The translations under genes were made by a program, and so were the position numbers. From Pantoea stewartii subsp. stewartii (GTDB lineage: Bacteria > Pseudomonadota > Gammaproteobacteria > Enterobacterales > Enterobacteriaceae), in contig NZ_VZPF01000028.1 in NCBI RefSeq assembly GCF_008801695.1, positions 1-55,128 of the forward strand: 55,128 nt of DNA. The letters run 5' to 3'. Shown one piece after another: positions 1 through 5,862 of the stretch. How positions within the stretch are numbered: the stretch's first letter is position 1; each line of letters opens with the position of its first letter. A model generated the notes under the pieces. It saw only the letters and a list, made by a program, of their open reading frames with translations. It was not told the DNA's origin and searched no databases.

Positions 1-127
1 GACGTGGTTGCGTTACGTCATCGGTCATATACAGGACTGGCCGGTGAACCGGGTCCGCGATCTGCTGCCATGGAAGGTCGAGCTTCCCTCTGCCTGAACG
101 TCAATACGGTCTGAATGCGACGCTTAC
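1..127 (+). mobile_element. Right end of an IS66-family insertion sequence
   Basis: The first 127 bases hold the 3' end of an IS66-type transposase gene and then a terminal inverted repeat ending in CGCTTAC at 121-127; IS66 elements characteristically begin GTAA and end TTAC. The rest of the element lies outside the window. It interrupts the phage gene on the other side of base 127, so the insertion came after the phage was acquired. The 8-bp target duplication expected for IS66 would start at 128, but its partner cannot be seen. Confidence 0.8.
2..97 (+). CDS. IS66-family transposase (TnpC), C-terminal fragment
   Basis: Frame 2 encodes the last 31 residues of an IS66 transposase, including HIQDWPVNRVRDLLPW, which matches the conserved C-terminal signature of TnpC (a helix followed by N-R-(V/L)-x-x-L-L-P-W), and stops with TGA at 95-97. 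TnpC is the DDE recombinase of IS66 elements and normally acts with TnpA and TnpB, which would lie upstream. The catalytic residues are outside the window, so activity cannot be judged. Confidence 0.8.
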   Translation, partial: TWLRYVIGHIQDWPVNRVRDLLPWKVELPSA

Positions 128-476
128 GTGCCTGCTGCTGACGGAAATAAGAGCTAACGAGCTCACGCTGAACCTGCCAGGACAACGGATCATTGAATGG
201 CTTAGTCAGCATCAGATAGCCGGTTTCGAAAAGAATGATTCCTTTGGGGGTTCGTGGGGCAAATACATCAGAAATTGACTCCGTACGTATTACGTCCGCA
301 GTCAGTTCAAGGAAATCCACTCCCGCGATAAAGTGCTCACGATTGCGGTTGAAAGCAGATCGCGCCGTCCCTTCGGGGCGATTATGTACTTCATCAACCA
401 TTGCCAGTGTTACTACGCGCTGCCCCTGATAATTGACAGCAGGAAGTTGTTTGTTATTGATAGTTACTGTTTGCAT
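128..476 (-). pseudogene. Phage ORF6N/Rha-type regulatory protein, truncated by IS66
   Basis: The first about 116 residues are phage-derived and look like an ORF6N domain (VVTLAMVDEVHNRPEGTARS near residues 21-40, then RNREHFIAGVDFLEL). Such DNA-binding domains are found in phage antirepressor-like and Rha proteins. The reading frame continues about 36 residues into IS66 sequence and ends at base 18 with an unrelated tail, so the native C-terminal effector domain is missing. It is the last visible gene of the leftward early operon. Function after truncation is doubtful. Confidence 0.7.
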
Positions 477-485
477 GTCTATTCC

Positions 486-1061
486 TCAGTGCATAACCGG
501 CGCGGCTGGCACGCCATTTTTGTTAAGTTCTTCGATAAAGCCGTCGTGCAGCATTTCGAAAGCCTCCTGCCCGAACTCTGAGAGCCTGAATCCGTAACCC
601 GGGCGAGCAGTAAGCATGTTTTTGTACATATCCAGAGCAAGCAGCAGCCCTTGTTCGGCTCCGCACTTTTCAATAGCGATGCTTTCAACGTGATTAGCGA
701 GGGCGAATCGTTCTGGCCCCGGGTAAATACCCATGCCACCATTAGTGCCGCGATATATAACGGCCCGATCTATACCGCCTTCGTCATTAGGCACATCAGC
801 GGTGCCGTTCTTGTCTTTCTCCTGCCCGATGAAAACGGCAACAACCAGCCAGCGCCAAATGATGATTTCTCTGGCAACGCTCAGGCGGTACCAGCCGTTC
901 TCGACGGCTTCCCAGAGACAGGCCAGAAGGCGAAGCCCCTTAACCGTGTTAGCGTCATGCTCACCATCGTTCAGGGCGCGGATGATGACCGAATAACCGG
1001 TGACCTTGCCGTTATCTAAAACCCCGTCTGGTGTTGCCTGTGCATTTTTCGCGTTATCCAT
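486..1061 (-). CDS. Hypothetical phage early protein
   Basis: I do not recognise this 191 aa protein. I chose the ATG at 1061 (MDNAKNAQATPDG) because a GAGG lies about a dozen bases upstream and the gene then follows the upstream neighbour by 10 bp; in-frame ATGs at 1100 and 1145 would overlap that gene. Visible features are a hydrophobic, tryptophan-containing helix (IIIWRWLVVAVFIGQ) near the middle and a mixed-charge C-terminus. It belongs to the leftward early operon under PL, where phages carry immunity, recombination and accessory genes. No function is proposed. Confidence 0.65.
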   Translation of the reverse strand: MDNAKNAQATPDGVLDNGKVTGYSVIIRALNDGEHDANTVKGLRLLACLWEAVENGWYRLSVAREIIIWRWLVVAVFIGQEKDKNGTADVPNDEGGIDRAVIYRGTNGGMGIYPGPERFALANHVESIAIEKCGAEQGLLLALDMYKNMLTARPGYGFRLSEFGQEAFEMLHDGFIEELNKNGVPAAPVMH

Positions 1062-1071
1062 TACTCGGGCC

Positions 1072-1455
1072 TCAATAAGGTTTCTGGCTGTAGAGTTCAT
1101 CGCGCATAGCAACCCATGCGGCATGTTTCTTTTCCCACAGGGCAATATCGCGTTGCCGGGCCAGCAGCTTCATGACGCGGCGATGAGTGCGGTGATGCGC
1201 GTTCCAGTAACCCTCGGTCAGAGAGCCGCGCTGGTTTACGTAAACCCCTTCGTGCAGAACGCGCTGAGTGGGCTCATGGGTGGGAATGCCAGCTTTGTCG
1301 AATGTGCCGGTTACCATGAAATGCACCAGATTGTTGATTGCAGCGCTGCGGCTAAGAAAACGGCGGCGGCGTCCGTGACGTGTCACGACATAAACAGTGG
1401 AGTCGCACGCCTTGAGGTAGTTATCGATTAGTAGCTTGCTGGTGGCTGATTTCAT
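1072..1455 (-). CDS. Hypothetical phage early protein, basic
   Basis: A 127 aa basic protein (RHGRRRRFLSRSAA near residue 27, HHRTHRRVMKLLARQ near 87) with no family I can name. The N-terminal part, with VYVVTRHGRRRRFLSR, is typical of small phage proteins of unknown role. Its start overlaps the stop of the upstream gene by 4 bases (1452-1455), which indicates translational coupling within the PL operon. Nucleic-acid binding is plausible from the charge but unproven. Confidence 0.6.
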   Translation of the reverse strand: MKSATSKLLIDNYLKACDSTVYVVTRHGRRRRFLSRSAAINNLVHFMVTGTFDKAGIPTHEPTQRVLHEGVYVNQRGSLTEGYWNAHHRTHRRVMKLLARQRDIALWEKKHAAWVAMRDELYSQKPY

Positions 1456-1676
1456 TTTTTTCCGTCCTTACATTTTGAATACGTTTCATGTGTCATTAAC
1501 TGCCAGTCTTTGCCGTTATTCCGCGACAGCAGACGCCAACGAGGATTAACAGCCAGGCTGAGGTAGCCGGTACTACGAATGCGGCAGGCGAATATCCGGC
1601 GCTTCCTGTACTGCGATAATTTCTTCGTTGCCTGAACGATTACCCATTCAGGCGCTTTAAAAGTTGTAAGGCTCAT
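1452..1676 (-). CDS. Hypothetical small phage protein (74 aa)
   Basis: A basic 74 aa protein beginning MSLTTFKAPEWVIVQA and rich in Arg/Lys and aromatic residues. Family not recognised. It overlaps its upstream neighbour by 4 bases and its downstream neighbour by 4 bases, so it is tightly packed in the leftward operon, which supports its being a real gene. Confidence 0.55.
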   Translation of the reverse strand: MSLTTFKAPEWVIVQATKKLSQYRKRRIFACRIRSTGYLSLAVNPRWRLLSRNNGKDWQLMTHETYSKCKDGKK

Positions 1677-2017
1677 TTATCACCACTGCTGGCGAATGCT
1701 TCCTCTGCAACGTTTTCAATCAGCCCGCTCATGAATTCAACGCCGACAGAAGTTAAACGGTCTTTATTTGTATTAAGGCAGTTCTGATAATGACCCCTTA
1801 TTTCGCCCTCGGCCTTGTCACGGGGATAATCTGCATAAACAGCCGTCTCAAAGAAATGAACCAGAGCGCCAATCAGCTTTGTCTCATTAATCTGTAACCT
1901 GACTGATTCACCATTTGATAATTTTACAGTGCAAAATTTATGACCATTTTTCATCAGCATTGAATTGATGGTCGTAGCGACTAAACAATTGCGGTTGTTC
2001 TCAAGGATGCTGGTCAT
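1673..2017 (-). CDS. Hypothetical phage early protein (114 aa)
   Basis: A 114 aa acidic-to-neutral protein starting MTSILENNRNC. Its start codon overlaps the stop of the preceding gene (4 bases, 2014-2017). There is a short beta-like segment (KFCTVKLSNGESVRLQI) followed by helical sequence. I recognise no domain. Position in the PL operon is the only functional clue. Confidence 0.55.
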   Translation of the reverse strand: MTSILENNRNCLVATTINSMLMKNGHKFCTVKLSNGESVRLQINETKLIGALVHFFETAVYADYPRDKAEGEIRGHYQNCLNTNKDRLTSVGVEFMSGLIENVAEEAFASSGDK

Positions 2018-2202
2018 TGAGCGTCCTCTTTTTCAAAACCCGCCATGCAGAAGTTAGTAAGCTCACAGCTTAAGTTAAGGCTCAGGCCCGTTAAAATATC
2101 CTTTTCATGCTCAGTCAGGTCATATGAATACATAACCTGAATTAAGACATTCAGTTGTTGCGATACGTTTTTTGCTTCTTCGAAAGTATCAATGCCGGAC
2201 AT
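2014..2202 (-). CDS. Small helical phage protein, array member A
   Basis: A 62 aa protein. The ATG at 2202 is chosen because a GGGAG ribosome-binding site lies directly upstream and the gene then begins one base after its neighbour's stop; a longer in-frame start at 2232 would overlap that gene. The pattern (EEAKNVSQQLNVLIQVMY, then DILTGLSLNLSCEL) resembles the four small proteins upstream: a helix with a QL.xLL core, a polar loop, then a second helix with an L.xL.xxLS core. Probably an all-alpha protein; function unknown. Confidence 0.55.
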   Translation of the reverse strand: MSGIDTFEEAKNVSQQLNVLIQVMYSYDLTEHEKDILTGLSLNLSCELTNFCMAGFEKEDAQ

Positions 2203-2203
2203 G

Positions 2204-2395
2204 TTAATCTCCCGCCTTTTCGTCAAGGTCAATTAGAGTCTGAGAAACGTCACCCGATAAATGGAAAGCAAGTGAAATTAATGAGGCCAAAATGGTTTCT
2301 TCATACTTAGCGCCATCCTTGTCAATCACCGCCAATAATGCACAAAGTTGATCGGCTTTTTGGTTGGCTCTTGAAATTGCGAGTTTACTTGCCAT
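2204..2395 (-). CDS. Small helical phage protein, array member B
   Basis: A 63 aa protein (MASKLAISRANQKADQLCAL at the start, then ILASLISLAFHLSGDVSQ). It overlaps the 3' end of the preceding small gene by 11 bp. The sequence pattern A..KADQLCALLAVI / L.SLAFHLS aligns by eye with members A and C, suggesting diverged paralogues. Function unknown. Confidence 0.55.
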   Translation of the reverse strand: MASKLAISRANQKADQLCALLAVIDKDGAKYEETILASLISLAFHLSGDVSQTLIDLDEKAGD

Positions 2396-2594
2396 TTATT
2401 TTTAACTCCGATTCGATGTGAGCTAAATCATTCATAATTTTTGAGCTGAGGTCATAAGCAAGACCGACCAGTTCATCATCGGCTTGGCAACCTTGCGTGC
2501 CATTTTCAAATATCGTTTCAAGTAGAGCGAAAAGCTGCTTGGCACGCGATGCAGCACTTAAAACGCCCGACATATCTAATGCGGCTTGTTTCAT
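2385..2594 (-). CDS. Small helical phage protein, array member C
   Basis: A 69 aa protein starting MKQAALDMSGVLSAASRAKQ, with ATG at 2594 (TGGAG about 8 bases upstream). The core ASRAKQLFALLETIF followed by ELVGLAYDLSSKI is the clearest example of the pattern shared with A and B. Its start codon shares a base with the stop of a 38-codon reading frame immediately upstream, so the two are probably coupled. Function unknown. Confidence 0.55.
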   Translation of the reverse strand: MKQAALDMSGVLSAASRAKQLFALLETIFENGTQGCQADDELVGLAYDLSSKIMNDLAHIESELKINGK

Positions 2595-2710
2595 CACTTC
2601 ACTCCATAAGCAGCGCGGAGAAACAGGTTTGCAATAACGTCATGGCCTGATTTGTGAAGCAGAATAGCGCGAAGATACTGCTGATTAGTTCGAATGCTTT
2701 TCACTGTCAT
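2594..2710 (-). CDS. Candidate small phage gene (38 aa)
   Basis: Starting at ATG 2710, a 38-codon frame encodes MTVKSIRTNQQYLRAILLHK and 18 further residues, ending YGVK. It overlaps the 3' end of the upstream gene by 26 bp, and its TGA shares a base with the ATG of the downstream gene (TGATG), the usual mark of translational coupling. It fills what would otherwise be a 90 bp hole in a compact operon. The peptide looks like a short basic amphipathic helix pair. No homologue is recognised. Confidence 0.5.
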   Translation of the reverse strand: MTVKSIRTNQQYLRAILLHKSGHDVIANLFLRAAYGVK

Positions 2711-2915
2711 TTTCACTTTTACTGACCTTATCTAAAGCATTTTGAAGGTTCTCAAAAGCAGTCATGCCTGAATGAGTGGCAACGCCAATGACTGCAACGA
2801 TATCTGACGCATCTTTCGAACCGTCATAATTACGATATGCAAACTCAAGCGCAGAAAATGCATCGCAAATTTGCACCATTCTCCGCCCAATTTCCTTTGA
2901 TAGTTCTTTATTCAT
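2685..2915 (-). CDS. Small helical phage protein, array member D
   Basis: A 76 aa protein beginning MNKELSKEIGRRMVQICDAF. The start at 2915 has a GGAG plus G-rich stretch just upstream, better than the alternative ATG at 2942. The layout (helix with AFSALEFAYRNY, polar loop, helix with VAVIGVATHSGM) loosely matches the other array members. A lysine/asparagine-rich tail is present. Function unknown. Confidence 0.55.
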   Translation of the reverse strand: MNKELSKEIGRRMVQICDAFSALEFAYRNYDGSKDASDIVAVIGVATHSGMTAFENLQNALDKVSKSENDSEKHSN

Positions 2916-2987
2916 TCCCCGCACTCCTGATTTTGGTTGCACGAACCCCGCGCCGTTGGGCGTGAAATTGAGTTTTTTTATATTTAG

Positions 2988-3197
2988 TTAGATGCTGTTA
3001 TTTAATTGACTAACAAATAAATTTGCTTTTTCTTTTGTTTTATCAAGAGAACGAATCAAACATGCAATCGTGCAATCGGTTTCGTGATGTTCATTGCTGT
3101 TGTTATAAATTAATTCAAGGAGTGCAATGCTTTCGATTATTTCAGCGCTTAACGCTTCAATCATTTCTGTAGGGGATTTGGTTGTGATATTTTCCAT
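2988..3197 (-). CDS. Small helical phage protein, array member E (first gene after PL)
   Basis: A 69 aa protein (MENITTKSPTEMIEALSAEI at the start; ESIALLELIYNNSNEHHETD next), the first gene transcribed from PL. It shows the same helix-loop-helix pattern (IALLELIYNN / IACLIRSLDKTKE). Being first in the lambda-like PL operon it occupies the place often held by antitermination N or host-takeover factors, but it lacks an arginine-rich motif, so I do not call it N. Confidence 0.55.
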   Translation of the reverse strand: MENITTKSPTEMIEALSAEIIESIALLELIYNNSNEHHETDCTIACLIRSLDKTKEKANLFVSQLNNSI

Positions 3198-3228
3198 CTC
3201 ATGGGCCTCGTTGTTTGCCGATGGAGTA

Positions 3229-3257
3229 ATTAAAAACTATGGTTGTTGATATGTCAA
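3229..3257 (-). promoter_or_regulatory. Leftward early promoter PL
   Basis: On the minus strand a perfect -35 TTGACA (complement of 3252-3257), a 17 bp spacer and the -10 TTTAAT (complement of 3229-3234) lie 32 bp upstream of the first small early gene. The -35 is embedded in a GTTGA-TATG-TCAAC palindrome (3245-3258), so repressor binding there would block polymerase. Confidence 0.75.
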
Positions 3258-3296
3258 CGAATTTGGTTGTTATTTCTGTGAATGCTATGGTTGTTT
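3237..3296. promoter_or_regulatory. Left operator region OL with three GGTTGT motifs at 24 bp spacing
   Basis: GGTTGT occurs at 3241, 3265 and 3289, exactly 24 bp apart, twice in the context CTATGGTTGTT. The first overlaps the PL -35 palindrome. The same half-site occurs in the region between cI and cro (4153 and, inverted, 4191-4197). Three spaced sites sharing sequence with the right operator are what a lambdoid repressor/Cro system requires. Which protein binds which site is not determined. Confidence 0.65.
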
Positions 3297-3349
3297 TGTT
3301 TATGTGTTTGATATTTATTGGTTTATTTGGTTTTTCACATTCTTTAGGC

Positions 3350-3383
3350 AAAAAAAACGCAGCGTTAGTATTCCGCTGCGTTT
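3350..3383 (-). terminator. Terminator downstream of the cI repressor gene
   Basis: A 10 bp inverted repeat (AAACGCAGCG and CGCTGCGTTT, 9-base loop) is followed on the minus strand by a run of U residues (complement of the A run at 3350-3357). It lies 22 bp past the repressor stop codon and would insulate the repressor transcript from the PL operon. Confidence 0.75.
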
Positions 3384-3404
3384 CGAAATTTTATAGCTAT
3401 ATCG

Positions 3405-4133
3405 TTACCAGATTACACTTGACCAAAACATGCGACCTATTATCTCAAGATCCTTCAGCTCTACCTCTTCAGGGGGGTGTCCTCCATCATTGAAACTTCT
3501 AATGCTTACGGTGTTTGGCCCTGTTCTGTATAGCCTTTTAAGGCGCTTCCAGCCCTCTTGGTTTATCGCATAAACCTTGCCATCGATAATTTTCTTATCG
3601 TTCGTATTTATCGCCACAGTTGAACCATTTGGAATGAATGGCTCCATACTATCGCCAGTGGCAGGAAAACAAAGCACACCTGAGCCATCTGAGTTCGCGC
3701 CCACTTGGCGCATCAAAGATTTTGAAAATCTCAGACTGTAGCCACTGTAATCGTCGTCGCCAACGCTTCCGTCACCACAGGCAAATTCAATATCCTTCAG
3801 GAAAGGAACTTCAACCTCGTCCTCTTCGAGTGGGGTACCACGGTCCCAAGAGTAAGCTCTCCCACCCCAACGCGATCCAGCAGCATCCTGCCCTAATTGT
3901 GGATTATTCCGAACGGCTTGCTCGCCAGTATCACCTACGCCATTCGCTAGCCAATCAGGGTTAACGTCAAGAACTCTAGCTATGTCTAACAATTTAGTAG
4001 TCTCTTTTGCTCTTCCCACCTCAATTTTTTGTATTGCTGCTTGAGATATACCGACCAATTCCCCCAATGCTTTCTGGGAGAGCCCTCGCTTACTTCTGGC
4101 TAAACGAAGCCGTTCTGAGAGTGTGCTTTTCAT
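3405..4133 (-). CDS. CI-type phage repressor, HTH plus S24 (LexA-like) peptidase
   Basis: A 242 aa repressor. Residues about 5-60 form an HTH_3/XRE domain (KALGELVGISQAAIQKIEVG). The C-terminal S24 peptidase domain has the catalytic serine in GDSMEP (about Ser162) and lysine in RLKRL (about Lys199); the ACGDG at about 118-122 is a likely self-cleavage site. It should hold the prophage silent at OL and OR and inactivate itself with RecA during DNA damage. ATG 4133 (MKSTLSERLR) is preferred over an in-frame ATG at 4148 because it matches the normal start of this family. Divergent from cro. Confidence 0.88.
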   Translation of the reverse strand: MKSTLSERLRLARSKRGLSQKALGELVGISQAAIQKIEVGRAKETTKLLDIARVLDVNPDWLANGVGDTGEQAVRNNPQLGQDAAGSRWGGRAYSWDRGTPLEEDEVEVPFLKDIEFACGDGSVGDDDYSGYSLRFSKSLMRQVGANSDGSGVLCFPATGDSMEPFIPNGSTVAINTNDKKIIDGKVYAINQEGWKRLKRLYRTGPNTVSIRSFNDGGHPPEEVELKDLEIIGRMFWSSVIW

Positions 4134-4148
4134 GTGTTGATAGTACAA

Positions 4149-4204
4149 CTCTGGTTGTGTATGAGCAAGCGAAAATAGTTATCGACATATGACAACTATA
4201 GTTT
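4149..4204. promoter_or_regulatory. Right operator region OR between cI and cro
   Basis: The divergent gap contains an ACAAC-TCTG-GTTGT inverted repeat (about 4145-4158) and a second imperfect dyad (GTTATC...GACAAC, about 4178-4196). Read on the minus strand the second begins CTATAGTTGTCATATGTCGA, closely matching CTATGGTTGTTGATATGTCA at OL. These are probable CI/Cro operators overlapping PR and the repressor promoter. Confidence 0.6.
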
Positions 4205-4210
4205 TATATT
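4182..4210 (+). promoter_or_regulatory. Rightward early promoter PR
   Basis: TCGACA (4182-4187), a 17 bp spacer and TATATT (4205-4210), each five of six matches to the sigma-70 consensus, end 25 bp before the cro start. The spacer carries the operator dyad. This promoter would drive cro and the replication genes through Q. Confidence 0.65.
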
Positions 4211-4234
4211 TCTACCATAATCTTAGGAGGTACC

Positions 4235-4471
4235 ATGAACGAATTCATCGGAAAGGCAATAACTATCGTTGGCTCTCAAAGGAAACTTGCTTTGACATGC
4301 GGTTTAACCCAGCAAGCCGTTTATAAGTGGTTGCATAACAAGTCTAAAGTGTCACCGCAGTATGTCGAGTGCATTGTCAAGGCGACAAATGGCGCTGTGC
4401 AACCCCACGAATTACGCCCAGATCTACCAACACTCTTCCCCCACCCAACAGGCCCAGACCATGCAGCCTGA
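4235..4471 (+). CDS. Cro-like / YdaS-family helix-turn-helix regulator
   Basis: A 78 aa protein with an HTH in residues about 10-45 (GSQRKLALTCGLTQQAVYKW), the typical YdaS/Cro arrangement. It lies divergently opposite the repressor and directly under PR, with a near-perfect ribosome-binding site (TAGGAGGT) seven bases before the ATG. Cro proteins repress both early promoters and commit the phage to lysis. The 3' end overlaps the next gene by 11 bp. Confidence 0.8.
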   Translation: MNEFIGKAITIVGSQRKLALTCGLTQQAVYKWLHNKSKVSPQYVECIVKATNGAVQPHELRPDLPTLFPHPTGPDHAA

Positions 4472-4802
4472 TTACCTCTCAGTCGTCATGCCAGCCTTCT
4501 ACGTGCAGGAAGACGGCAAGTGGATTCAGGAGCAGCTTAACGGGCTTCCTGCGTCGATGCGGCACAAGGTAGCAACGCAGTATGCCGAAGTCTATCAGGC
4601 TGCATTCGATGCAGAACCGACCCCATACCGCCAGCAGAACGCCGGACGCCGCGAGGCTAACACGCGCCTGCGCCTGTATGTGCAGCGTTATCAGAATGCG
4701 GCTATGGGGCTGACCGAAAAACCCGCCTTGGCCAGTAACCATGCCAAGCCGGTTGCCGCTGCACAGATCGGCGGCGATCAGCTTGCAGAGGGGTGGTGGT
4801 GA
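4461..4802 (+). CDS. Hypothetical phage early protein after cro
   Basis: A 113 aa protein beginning MQPDYLSVVMPAFYVQEDGK. Homologues of this general type (a WIQEQLNGLPASMR segment followed by a helical R/Q-rich core REANTRLRLYVQRYQ) are common directly after cro in enterobacterial lambdoid phages, but I know no function. The position corresponds to cII in lambda; no HTH is evident, so I do not call it CII. The ATG at 4461 is preferred because the longer frame would lie inside cro. Confidence 0.55.
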   Translation: MQPDYLSVVMPAFYVQEDGKWIQEQLNGLPASMRHKVATQYAEVYQAAFDAEPTPYRQQNAGRREANTRLRLYVQRYQNAAMGLTEKPALASNHAKPVAAAQIGGDQLAEGWW

Positions 4803-4888
4803 GAACGGAACAGAAAGCGGCTCAGATTTGGGCCTGTGCTACTGGCAAAGGTGCTTTTTCTCCGATCTGCCAGAGATCACTTACTTAA
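4799..4888 (+). CDS. Candidate small phage gene (29 aa, GTG start)
   Basis: GTG at 4799 overlaps the preceding TGA as GTGA, preceded by a G-rich stretch (GAGGGG). The frame encodes MRTEQKAAQIWACATGKGAF followed by nine residues and TAA at 4886-4888. The coupling and the non-random start (charged helix, then CATGKG turn) suggest a real small protein. Homology could not be tested. Confidence 0.4.
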   Translation: MRTEQKAAQIWACATGKGAFSPICQRSLT

Positions 4889-4919
4889 GTACCCCCATAT
4901 TTTTTTTGGACAAATGATA

Positions 4920-5774
4920 ATGAATATCAACAACGAGAAAGCCCAAAAAGTAATCGATAAGCACCGGAAATTGGTCGCATGGAAACCGGCACGCGTTGTT
5001 GCAGACTTGGTTAAAACTGGCATGGATCAGCAGCAGGCCGAAGTGCTTGTGAAATCCGTCACGCCTGCCCGCAAAGAAACCAAGGCGCACAAGCCCCACA
5101 ACAGCCATGCAAAGCCGGTCAACATGGAAGACCTGAGCACGCATTACATCGTTGTTGGCGATTACGACATGCTCAGCCTGCGCCATCAGGACGCGCTGAT
5201 CGCCGCTGTCCGCTGCGCTAACGGCAAGTCTGGCCGCCACGATGGCGCAACCGCCGTGAAGCTGTTTGGTTTAGTCAAGGCGTACCCGATTATCACCACG
5301 GCTGAGGTTAACAAACACCTTAACCGTGATGCGTTTCTCGACAGCATTCCGCTGTATATCGACGGCGTGGAGATCCCCGGCGAACCCATGCCGTCCGCTG
5401 ACAATGACTACGTGAAAGAACTTTTTCGGGCCGTTAAGCAGCTTCGCAAAATTGCGGATGGCCTTGAGGCGTCAGGTGAGATTGAGTTTAAGAAGTATCT
5501 GGAGCGCGTACCGAACGAGGAAGACGTGAAGCGTGCCGTGGGGATTGTGGCACCGAAAATTACCAATCCCCATTTTCACACCATCGACTATGAGCGTGAC
5601 TATCGCATGATGCCGCACCCGGCACACCGCGAGGACAGCAAGCGGATCATCGAGGAATGGAAAGAACAGCTTTTAAACGGAGGACGCAGCAAGCCGGACG
5701 GGAAAACTTTGCAGGGTAGTACCGAACCGGCTGCTGCTGGTAATCAGAATTACGAGGCCGACCACCATGAGTGA
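4920..5774 (+). CDS. Hypothetical phage protein in the replication operon
   Basis: A 284 aa protein I cannot name. The start at 4920 (MNINNEKAQKVIDKHRKLV) is favoured because a GGA lies nine bases upstream; the ATG at 4914 is too close to it. Features: a basic N-terminal helical region about 1-60 including VADLVKTGMDQQQAEVLVKS, a Lys/His-rich linker about 58-72, a mixed alpha/beta centre, and a disordered C-terminus (PDGKTLQGSTEPAAAGNQ). It precedes a helicase and a primase, so a replication-accessory or DNA-binding role is possible but not shown. Confidence 0.6.
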   Translation: MNINNEKAQKVIDKHRKLVAWKPARVVADLVKTGMDQQQAEVLVKSVTPARKETKAHKPHNSHAKPVNMEDLSTHYIVVGDYDMLSLRHQDALIAAVRCANGKSGRHDGATAVKLFGLVKAYPIITTAEVNKHLNRDAFLDSIPLYIDGVEIPGEPMPSADNDYVKELFRAVKQLRKIADGLEASGEIEFKKYLERVPNEEDVKRAVGIVAPKITNPHFHTIDYERDYRMMPHPAHREDSKRIIEEWKEQLLNGGRSKPDGKTLQGSTEPAAAGNQNYEADHHE

Positions 5775-5862
5775 TTATTACACACTTGAATCAGTTGCGG
5801 AACAGGTTTCCTGTAAAGAGGGCGATCATACGGTGTTCATGCGGAGGACTGCTCATGCTTAA
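5767..5862 (+). CDS. Candidate small phage gene (31 aa)
   Basis: ATG at 5767, with GAGG ten bases upstream, overlaps the previous stop by 8 bp; the frame (MSDYYTLESVAEQVSCKEGD then 11 residues) ends at 5860-5862, overlapping the helicase start by 8 bp. The nested overlaps suggest a coupling peptide or small protein. The N-terminus faintly resembles the YYTLxEVAE beginning of excisionase/MerR-like HTH proteins, but the frame is too short for such a domain. Confidence 0.35.
   Translation: MSDYYTLESVAEQVSCKEGDHTVFMRRTAHA

Noticed and set aside
2988..3197. Assignment as N antiterminator
   Set aside because: First gene of PL, but lacks the N-terminal arginine-rich motif, and no boxA/boxB pair was found in the leader.
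3239..3493. A plus-strand 84-codon hydrophobic frame over OL and the end of cI
   Set aside because: It starts in the operators, crosses the cI terminator and is antisense to the repressor gene; no ribosome-binding site.
4461..4802. Assignment as CII activator
   Set aside because: Position fits, but no helix-turn-helix or CII-like sequence is visible.
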